Positions 1-4,516 of a stretch of DNA of 5,354 bases are shown here, piece after piece (within the stretch, counting starts at the first letter, position 1; every line of letters starts with the position of its first letter). The notes under the pieces are model-generated. The model searched no databases. It saw only the letters and a program-made list of their open reading frames with translations, and was not told the DNA's origin. Source of the DNA: DASTDH01 sp035601575 (GTDB lineage Bacteria; Verrucomicrobiota; Verrucomicrobiia; Chthoniobacterales; JAFAMB01); assembly GCA_035601575.1 (NCBI GenBank), contig DATNNZ010000487.1, forward strand, positions 1 to 5,354, given 5' to 3'. The position numbers and the translations under genes were made by a program.

Positions 1-1
1 T

Positions 2-196
2 AGCGTTGGTAACTTCGTGTACACCATTACTGACAACCGCATCTCACGCCTCGCCATTAACATTGGTCTTACCGATAGCGGTCGCACCGAAGTGACCGGA
101 GGCCTATCGAAAGAGACGCCGGTAGTGACGACCTTTAGGGGCGCGCCGCCGCCCGGAACGGCGGTCCGGCCGCCGGCGATCCGCGGGAACTCGTAG
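2..196 (+). CDS. C-terminal end of an RND-type efflux periplasmic adaptor (HlyD/MFP family), 5' end outside the window
   Basis: The frame is open from the left edge and ends at TAG 194-196, leaving 64 codons. The visible residues follow the membrane-proximal end of HlyD/AcrA-type adaptors: a strand like VYTITDNRISRLAINIGL, then the turn TDSGRTEV and the segment GGLSKETPVV, matching the family pattern of a V-x-V strand, a glycine-rich turn and a GL-x-x-G-x-x-VV motif. In that family these proteins sit in the periplasm and link an inner-membrane pump to an outer-membrane channel. The usual Gly-Asp of 'GLKEGDxVV' is Lys-Glu-Thr here. The tail (about residues 46-64) is Pro/Gly/Arg-rich and resembles nothing I know, so the true end may be slightly altered. 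No pump gene follows on this strand; the partner could lie to the left. The family call rests on a short fragment and is moderately sure. Confidence 0.6.
   Translation, partial: SVGNFVYTITDNRISRLAINIGLTDSGRTEVTGGLSKETPVVTTFRGAPPPGTAVRPPAIRGNS
146..175. repeat. GC-rich three-arm inverted repeat with two mutually exclusive hairpins
   Basis: CCGCCG (146-151), CGGCGG (159-164) and CCGCCG (170-175) occur in a row. The middle arm can pair with either flank, with loops of 7 or 5 bases. The repeat lies inside the last codons of the adaptor frame, in a patch much richer in G and C than its surroundings. No T tract follows, so it is not a standard terminator. A function in mRNA 3' end stability is only a guess. 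Confidence 0.4.
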
Positions 197-561
197 CGGA
201 AAGATATTATGACACGATCTCCGTGTTTGCGTACGGCTTCTTGTCGGTTGTGCTCGTGCTGCATCTCGCGCAGTTGGCTTTGGGACAACGGCTCATCGGG
301 CTACTCCTTAGTCTAATGCTTGGTGCCGACGCTTCTCGTTTTGGATAACGACTGCTACGGACCGGGTCGACAGATGTAGATCCTGATGGAATGCACGGTT
401 TTACTGCTCTTTCACCTGTCCTCTGCTGTGAACGATAAAGTGGCGCTGCTGCTCGTCGCCGCGATAATCAGAGTAACAAACCCACGCGTTTACGAGACCG
501 TGCTCTTCCGCGGTTGAGCTCGTCACATTGCGCTGAAGCTATCGACAACGCTCAGAAAAGA
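197..561. other. About 365 bases without a convincing gene
   Basis: No reading frame here looks clearly coding. Three short frames stand out. Plus-strand 223-348 (GTG start, 41 residues) and 386-517 (ATG start, 43 residues) are both hydrophobic, with membrane-like stretches rich in Leu and Val, but neither has a ribosome binding site. Minus-strand 296-207 does have one and is listed separately. The plus-strand frame of 223-348 is in fact open from about 130. The stretch could be decayed coding DNA or a long leader region for the chromate operon. I see no repeats, tRNA or clear terminator in it. Confidence 0.5.
207..296 (-). CDS. Possible 29-residue Cys-containing small protein, unrecognised
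   Basis: The reason to list this frame is its ribosome binding site: on the minus strand a full AAGGAG (309-304) lies 7 bases before ATG 296-294. The product starts MSRCPKANCARC, giving a C-x4-C-x2-C cluster at residues 4, 9 and 12, followed by a polar tail ending at TAA 209-207. Three closely spaced cysteines could bind a metal, but that is inference. It does not match a family I know, it is very short, and perfect Shine-Dalgarno matches arise by chance, so I hold this weakly. It is divergent from the chromate operon, whose promoter is about 265 bases to its right. Confidence 0.15.
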   Translation of the reverse strand: MSRCPKANCARCSTSTTDKKPYANTEIVS

Positions 562-590
562 TTGACTCTCGAGCGGAGATCGAATAGACA
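562..590 (+). promoter_or_regulatory. Likely sigma70-type promoter of chrBA
   Basis: TTGACT (562-567, one mismatch to TTGACA) is followed by exactly 17 bases and TAGACA (585-590, a weaker -10 box). Transcription would start near 597, about 24 bases before ATG 621. This favours ATG 621 over the in-frame GTG at 600 as the chrB start. The spacer holds the palindrome CTCGAG. It is the only good promoter match I saw just upstream of the operon. Confidence 0.5.
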
Positions 591-592
591 AA

Positions 593-606
593 GTTACAGG
601 TGTTAC
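593..606 (+). repeat. GTTAC direct repeat between promoter and chrB start, possible operator
   Basis: GTTAC occurs at 593-597 and again at 602-606, a 9-base period, spanning the predicted transcription start. Two such half-sites just downstream of the -10 box would be well placed for repression by the ChrB encoded next door, which in the family is a chromate-responsive regulator of its own operon. The repeat is short enough to be chance, and I do not know a consensus ChrB site to compare it with. Confidence 0.2.
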
Positions 607-620
607 GAAAAGAAATATCC

Positions 621-1568
621 ATGTCAAACGAGACGCCTGGTTCTTGGCTGTTCTTATTGTTTAATCTGCCCGCCAAGCAATCCAGCGAGCGGGTCAAGGT
701 GTGGCGCCGGCTGAAAAAATTTGGTGCTATCCAGCTTAAAACGTCGACCTACGTGCTCCCGGACGAGCCGGTCCACTACGAGCGATTTCAATGGCTAGCA
801 AAAGAGGTAACCGACGTAGGCGGTGAGGCTACACTCGTCCGAGTCAAAGACATTGAAGGCATGCCACACGCCGCCATAGTCGCGATGTTCAACGAAGCTC
901 GCGCACGCGACTATGATGAGATCGTCGAACCGATTACTCATCTCATCAAAGACAGTAAGTCCCACAAACGATCGATCGAGACATTCTCCGCTCAATTACA
1001 GAAACTGCGCCAGCGTTTCCAGGAGATTCGAGACATCGACTATTTTCAAAGCCCACGTGGCGAGGATGTACAGAGGCTCCTGCAGAAAGCTGAAGCCCTT
1101 GAATCTCCCAAAAAAAAACCTGAAACGGCAACACGCCTCAGAGTCGAGGATTATCGAGATAAAACATGGATTACCCGTCCTCGTCCGGAAATCGATCGCG
1201 TCGGTTCGGCTTGGCTGATCCGCAGATTTATCGATGCGGGCGCCAAATTCGTTTTCGCAAACTCACCCGCGGAGTTCCCTGAAGCAATCCCGTACGATAT
1301 GTTTGAGGTGGAACTCAGCCATCACGGGGACTGCTGCACATTCGAAACACTGATCCTACGTTTCGGTATTCGCGACCGAGCCGTGCTCCGATTAGCTGAA
1401 CTCATTCACGATGCGGACGTGGAGGACGACAAATTTCATCGAGTCGAAGGGTTCGGCGTCGAACAAATCTTCAAAGGCTGGGCAAAGCAAGGGTTGACCG
1501 ACCATGACATCCTCGCAAAAGGCTTCGAATGCTTTGACGCACTCTACGCACAATTCAAAAGGGGATGA
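621..1568 (+). CDS. chrB: ChrB, chromate-responsive regulator of the chromate resistance operon
   Basis: A 315-residue protein of the usual two-domain ChrB layout. The N-terminal domain (about 1-110) opens with SWLFLLFNLP, then VWRRLKKFGAIQLKTSTYVLP (basic, as expected for DNA contact). A charged, probably helical linker follows (about 110-180), with KKK encoded in a run of nine A (1110-1118). The C-terminal ChrB domain (about 181-312) shows the hallmark W-I-TRPRPEIDRV...WLIRRFID (183-205), then HHGDCCTFETL (234-244), DADVEDD (264-270) and FDALYAQF (305-312). In characterised cases ChrB senses chromate and controls chrA; that role is inferred here. I chose ATG 621 because the promoter at 562-590 would start transcription around 597; the in-frame GTG at 600 would leave almost no leader. 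An A/G-rich stretch (GAAAAGAAA) lies before ATG 621 as a weak ribosome binding site. The usual Cys-Pro of the 'DRIACPWLIRRF' motif is Ser-Ala here. The end overlaps chrA by ATGA. Confidence 0.93.
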   Translation: MSNETPGSWLFLLFNLPAKQSSERVKVWRRLKKFGAIQLKTSTYVLPDEPVHYERFQWLAKEVTDVGGEATLVRVKDIEGMPHAAIVAMFNEARARDYDEIVEPITHLIKDSKSHKRSIETFSAQLQKLRQRFQEIRDIDYFQSPRGEDVQRLLQKAEALESPKKKPETATRLRVEDYRDKTWITRPRPEIDRVGSAWLIRRFIDAGAKFVFANSPAEFPEAIPYDMFEVELSHHGDCCTFETLILRFGIRDRAVLRLAELIHDADVEDDKFHRVEGFGVEQIFKGWAKQGLTDHDILAKGFECFDALYAQFKRG

Positions 1569-2923
1569 AAACGCTGTCAAATCCAGGAAACGTCGACGAC
1601 GCTCGACCAGAAAGCGTGCGGCATCCCAGCTTCGGAGAAGCCTTTCGGTTTTGGCTAAAACTTGGATTTATCAGCTTTGGTGGACCCACTGGACAAATCG
1701 CGGTCATGCATGCCGAATTGGTCGAGAAGAAGAAATGGATCAGCGAAGCTCGCTTCCTGCATGCGCTCAATTACTGCATGCTGCTACCAGGACCGGAAGC
1801 TCAACAACTGGCTATCTATGTCGGTTGGCTTCTGCACAAAACATGGGGCGGCATTGTTGCGGGCGCTCTTTTTGTCATCCCGTCGATGTTCATTCTTTGG
1901 GGGCTCAGCTATATCTATGTGACTTGGGGAAATTTGCCCTGGGTCGCAGCCATCTTTTACGGTCTAAAGCCAGCGGTGCTTGCGATTGTGGCCGCCGCAG
2001 TTATCCGCATCGGGAGCCGGGCCCTGAAAAACGAAGTGATGTGGACGCTGGCGGCTGCGGCCTTTGTAGCCATCTTTTTTCTCCATGTTCCATTTCCTCT
2101 GATCATCGTTAGTGCCGCACTCATCGGATTCCTCGGAGGCAAGTGGAAGCGCGATAAATTCCTTGTCATCCGCGGTCACGGAAAGGGAAAGAACGATTCG
2201 GTCCTGGATGATACCTCGGCAGTCCCCGAACACGCGAAGCCCTCCTGGAGTCGCGCGCTTCGGGTGTGTATCACCTGGATATTGCTATGGTGGGCACCTG
2301 TCCTTCTGCTGGGCTTTTGGCTGGGTCCAAATCATACGCTATTTCGGGAAGGGGTCTTCTTCAGCACCGCGGCAATAGTCACTTTCGGCGGAGCTTATGC
2401 AGTTCTCCCGTATGTGGCACAACAGGCGGTCCAACACTATGGCTGGCTTAGCGCCGGTCAGATGCTCGATGGACTTGGACTCGCCGAGACTACGCCCGGT
2501 CCTTTAATTATGGTCACCCAGTTTGTTGGCTTTCTCGGCGCCTGGAGTAATCCTGGCCAGCTACCGCCAATTCTGGCGGCCACCATCGGTGCATTGATAA
2601 CCACCTGGGCCACGTTTGTGCCCTGTTTTCTGTGGATCTTCTTGGGTGGGCCTCACATCGAACAACTGCGCGGAAACGAAGGGCTGACTACCGCCTTGTC
2701 CGCTGTCACCGCGGCGGTTGTCGGCGTGGTTCTAAATCTCGCGGTCTGGTTTGGGCTGCATGTCATTTTCCCGGCTGCAAACACCGCAGATTGGTTCGCT
2801 GTAGTCGTCGGTGTGGTTGCTTTTATCGGCATGACCAGATGGAAGTGGGACATCATTCCGGTCGTCCTTGGAGCGGGTCTCGTAGGTTTGTTATTCAAAA
2901 TGCTGATTTGGCGGAACGCTTAG
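1565..2923 (+). CDS. chrA: ChrA, two-domain chromate efflux transporter (CHR family)
   Basis: A 452-residue inner-membrane protein of the long CHR type, which exports chromate (and may carry sulfate) out of the cytoplasm. Both homologous halves are present. The N-terminal half has FWLKLGFISFGGPTGQIAVM (29-48) and LLPGPEAQQLAIYVGW (73-88), the most conserved CHR motifs. The C-terminal half has AAIVTFGGAYAVLPYVAQQA (269-288) and LAETTPGPLIMVTQFVGF (306-323), the matching motif pair. Hydrophobic segments cover about 94-120, 123-147, 158-190, 232-254, 333-361, 375-402 and 409-447. A hydrophilic loop (about 192-229, rich in Lys, Asp and Pro) joins the halves. The start overlaps the chrB stop as ATGA, with AAAAGGGG directly before it, so translation is probably coupled to chrB. 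Length and motifs are complete, with no frame damage, so it is likely functional. Confidence 0.96.
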   Translation: MKTLSNPGNVDDARPESVRHPSFGEAFRFWLKLGFISFGGPTGQIAVMHAELVEKKKWISEARFLHALNYCMLLPGPEAQQLAIYVGWLLHKTWGGIVAGALFVIPSMFILWGLSYIYVTWGNLPWVAAIFYGLKPAVLAIVAAAVIRIGSRALKNEVMWTLAAAAFVAIFFLHVPFPLIIVSAALIGFLGGKWKRDKFLVIRGHGKGKNDSVLDDTSAVPEHAKPSWSRALRVCITWILLWWAPVLLLGFWLGPNHTLFREGVFFSTAAIVTFGGAYAVLPYVAQQAVQHYGWLSAGQMLDGLGLAETTPGPLIMVTQFVGFLGAWSNPGQLPPILAATIGALITTWATFVPCFLWIFLGGPHIEQLRGNEGLTTALSAVTAAVVGVVLNLAVWFGLHVIFPAANTADWFAVVVGVVAFIGMTRWKWDIIPVVLGAGLVGLLFKMLIWRNA

Positions 2924-3018
2924 ATCTGGGACGTCGAGTTCCTACTGCTTTAGATTTACTGTGGCTTGGCGTGGCCGTTTTGAGAACGGGCCAGATCCAG
3001 AACGCTAGACCAACTATT

Positions 3019-3273
3019 ATGCCAGAAGTTATCGTTCAATTGACCGACACAGAATACGCGGATTTGCAACGAATAGCCGACGCGGCTTTAGTCGAACCGG
3101 AAACTAAAGCACACGATCTACTCGTTGCTGCGATCAACGAGCAAGCCGAAAAAATAGCGACGCAACCGGCGAGTGCTCGCAGCTATAATCAAGGGGTGCT
3201 GAAAGCCAGACGTGAACATGCGATTACCTCAGCCTGGAACCGGACTTTCGAGCGGATGAGTCGCCGGGTATGA
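3019..3273 (+). CDS. Small unrecognised protein, 84 residues, possibly ribbon-helix-helix type
   Basis: I do not recognise this protein. It starts with a short strand-like stretch, VIVQLTDTEYADLQRIADAA (4-23), followed by PETKAHDLLVAAINEQAEKI (about 28-47). That is a beta strand and two helices, the order seen in ribbon-helix-helix DNA-binding proteins and many antitoxins. The C-terminal half (about 55-84) is basic and probably helical (KARREHAITSAWNRTFERMS). No clear ribosome binding site precedes ATG 3019. The same frame is open far upstream through chrA, but that part is a shadow, and GTG 2971 is the only other plausible start nearby. It lies 95 bases after chrA on the same strand and could be read from the same transcript. 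Its stop overlaps the ATG of the tiny frame at 3270 as ATGA, the spacing typical of coupled pairs such as antitoxin-toxin, but no toxin family is visible. Confidence 0.6.
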   Translation: MPEVIVQLTDTEYADLQRIADAALVEPETKAHDLLVAAINEQAEKIATQPASARSYNQGVLKARREHAITSAWNRTFERMSRRV

Positions 3274-3370
3274 TACCGCTGCGCAAGATCGCCGAATATT
3301 TTGCCGTTTTGGAAGTGTTGGCCGCTTTTCACCCGAAGCTGAGCAACTCTTGGAGCTGACCCGAGGGTGA
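3270..3370 (+). pseudogene. Tiny ATGA-coupled reading frame, probably frameshifted; unrecognised
   Basis: ATG 3270 overlaps the TGA of the preceding gene. The frame as read gives MIPLRKIAEYFAVLEVLAAF and then an unlikely nine-residue tail ending at TGA 3357-3359 (29 residues). At the TTTT run (3326-3329), moving back by one base gives SPEAEQLLELTRG ending at TGA 3368-3370, which continues the helical, Leu/Glu-rich character. One extra T would make a 33-residue protein. It could be a decayed gene, a sequencing error, a rare programmed -1 shift, or chance. The start overlap is seen directly; the rest is inference. Confidence 0.3.
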
Positions 3371-3631
3371 ACCAAAAGTCGGTCCGACCGGCGTCCCTTT
3401 GTTCCGCGCGAACAGATGCGGTTTTTCACTCGACAAGATCTCGAGCGAGTAAAAGCCAGCCGATGGTTTGGCTCAGGACCCATTTAATCCAGCAGGGTGA
3501 TAGACCGCTTTGAGCCCTGAGGAGACCTCTTCGGTTCGCCGCTAACACTTAATGTGATTCCAACGTCCATTCGTAACAATTCACCGGTGAGCAATCGCGC
3601 TTGGAGACGAGATACGGGATAATTTTTCGCG
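3371..3631. other. Convergent intergenic stretch, no supported gene
   Basis: This lies between the ends of the plus-strand and minus-strand gene groups. A plus-strand frame starting at ATG 3417 codes for 23 residues (MRFFTRQDLERVKASRWFGS...) and ends at TAA 3484-3486. It is too short to support as a gene, and I do not recognise it. The minus-strand frame across 3229-3483 is low-complexity, Arg/Ser-rich and looks like a shadow. Small symmetric sites occur: GTCGGTCCGAC (3378-3388) and the perfect palindrome TCACCGGTGA (3581-3590). I found no hairpin followed by a T tract on either strand. Confidence 0.5.
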
Positions 3632-4018
3632 CTAAAGCTGAGCTTCGATAGCTGCCTTATCTATAACCGACCATACTTGCCAAATCTTCTCTCTCCGAAA
3701 TTCATAGAATACATTCTCGGTAAAGGAAACTCTCTTCCCGTTTACATGGAGTCCAAGGAACTTTCCCTTTGGCGTACAGTCGAATTCTAGCCGGCTCGCT
3801 ATATAAGGCGGATCGGAAATCAGCAGCTGAATGTCGAAATAAAGGTCCGGAATTTCATAAAAGTCTTTCTCCAGCATCTCGCGATAACCTAATATCCCGA
3901 TCCGCTGACCGTTGTAGTACACTTCATCATGAACGAACTGTTCCAGCTTCGGCCAGTCCTGCTTATTAAGGCAGGCAATGTAGTCTCGGTAGACGTCGGA
4001 GAGGTCGGCTTTAATCAT
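3632..4018 (-). CDS. SnoaL-like protein (predicted ester cyclase, NTF2-like fold)
   Basis: A 128-residue protein with the expected size and pattern for SnoaL-like 'predicted ester cyclase' proteins. An N-terminal helix YRDYIACLNKQDWPKLEQFV (10-29) leads into HDEVYYNGQRIGILGYREML (30-49). The cone-forming strands follow: FDIQLLISDPPYIASRLEF (61-79), TPKGKFLGLHVNGKRVSFTE (82-101) and FYEFRREKIWQVWSVIDKAA (104-123). This last block, with an F-x-x-K/R-x-x-I-x-x-x-W end, is characteristic. The named family member SnoaL closes a ring in nogalamycin biosynthesis, but most relatives, likely including this one, have unknown small-molecule substrates. It starts 38 bases after the 66-residue gene ends, on the same strand, so co-transcription is plausible. 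A weak AGAG lies 8 bases before ATG. The substrate cannot be told from sequence. Confidence 0.85.
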   Translation of the reverse strand: MIKADLSDVYRDYIACLNKQDWPKLEQFVHDEVYYNGQRIGILGYREMLEKDFYEIPDLYFDIQLLISDPPYIASRLEFDCTPKGKFLGLHVNGKRVSFTENVFYEFRREKIWQVWSVIDKAAIEAQL

Positions 4019-4056
4019 GGCAATTGCTCTAATCTCTTTCCTTGAATTCCTCGGCG

Positions 4057-4257
4057 TTAAGTCTCTGGATAGCTTTGGGTGATGTCCAAGCCTGCTTGAA
4101 GTTGCGCGAGCTGCTCGAGCGTCGCCTTACTTAGATCGTTAATCTTCAAGCTGTCGTCGGGAATAAGCGCGCGTAACTGTTCGCGTTTTTCATCGCGGGA
4201 GAGCTCTTTGTTACGCAGGATGATAGCGATTGCCTCTTTGCTCCGGTGTCGGCTCAT
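4057..4257 (-). CDS. Small helical protein of unknown function, 66 residues
   Basis: I do not recognise this protein. It is hydrophilic and probably all helical. It starts MSRHRSKEAIAIILRNKELS, has a charged middle (RDEKREQLRALIPDD, 21-35) and a second helix rich in Leu, Gln and Ala (LSKATLEQLAQLQAGLDI, about 42-59). It has no Cys, no signal peptide and no membrane segment. The start is well supported: GAGG lies 9 bases before ATG 4257-4255, and ATG overlaps the TGA of the upstream 46-residue frame as ATGA. The pair is therefore probably translated together, and the SnoaL-like gene follows after 38 bases. The two small proteins may act together, but the role is open. Confidence 0.65.
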   Translation of the reverse strand: MSRHRSKEAIAIILRNKELSRDEKREQLRALIPDDSLKINDLSKATLEQLAQLQAGLDITQSYPET

Positions 4258-4394
4258 TTTATTTCGCCTCGCTCTTTATCGATATCGCGCCGTGCTGCCG
4301 TTCGTTCGCACTTCGCGCATGTTCGCTTCTGCCATTTCAGATGCTTCCACCATTCCGGTGGTCGGCAGAGAGTATCTTTACGAACGTGCGCCAT
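4254..4394 (-). CDS. Small basic Trp/Cys-containing protein of unknown function, 46 residues
   Basis: The product is dense in Lys and Arg. It carries CRPPEWWKHLKWQKRTCAKC (10-29) and a basic helix ERTAARRDIDKERGEIK (30-46). The PPEWWKHL-x(3-4)-KR block resembles a small conserved uncharacterised bacterial protein I have a general memory of, without a known function. Three cysteines (10, 26, 29), including C-x2-C, might bind a metal, but this is inference. The same frame is open back to 4565, but those residues would overlap the end of the nuclease-like gene and look like chance. ATG 4394-4392 is therefore the likelier start even though no clear ribosome binding site precedes it. The TGA overlaps the next gene's ATG as ATGA. 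The 122 bases between this start and the pseudogene end hold at most a weak promoter match. Confidence 0.5.
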   Translation of the reverse strand: MAHVRKDTLCRPPEWWKHLKWQKRTCAKCERTAARRDIDKERGEIK

Positions 4395-4516
4395 TGGATC
4401 GTAAGTCTTTGCTGAAACTATTCGGTAAATGATGTTGAGCAATCGATTCGGTCCGCTTCTACCCAGTGAGCTCTGACACTGTTGTGATAGTGATCGATAC
4501 AATATACCTCGCCGCT

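Noticed and set aside
600..620. GTG 600 as the chrB start
   Set aside because: The likely promoter would place the transcript start at about 597, leaving no room for a ribosome binding site. The ChrB similarity begins after ATG 621.
1504..2112. A 202-residue plus-strand frame overlapping chrB and chrA
   Set aside because: It is a shadow frame over the strongly supported ChrA N-terminal motifs, with a Cys/Arg/Ser-rich product.
2632..3018. Long N-terminal extension of the 84-residue gene back into chrA
   Set aside because: The frame is open by chance through the chrA end; the product there is Arg/Gly-rich, while chrA is conserved to its last residues.
3378..3388. GTCGGTCCGAC as a terminator stem
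   Set aside because: The loop would be a single base and no T tract follows.
3229..3483. An 84-residue minus-strand frame across the convergent gap
   Set aside because: It is rich in Arg, Ser and Pro, has no family pattern and no supportive ribosome binding site, and overlaps the end of the plus-strand gene.
3581..3590. Perfect palindrome TCACCGGTGA as a regulatory site
   Set aside because: It lies downstream of both converging gene groups, with no promoter near it, and a 10-base palindrome is not rare enough on its own.
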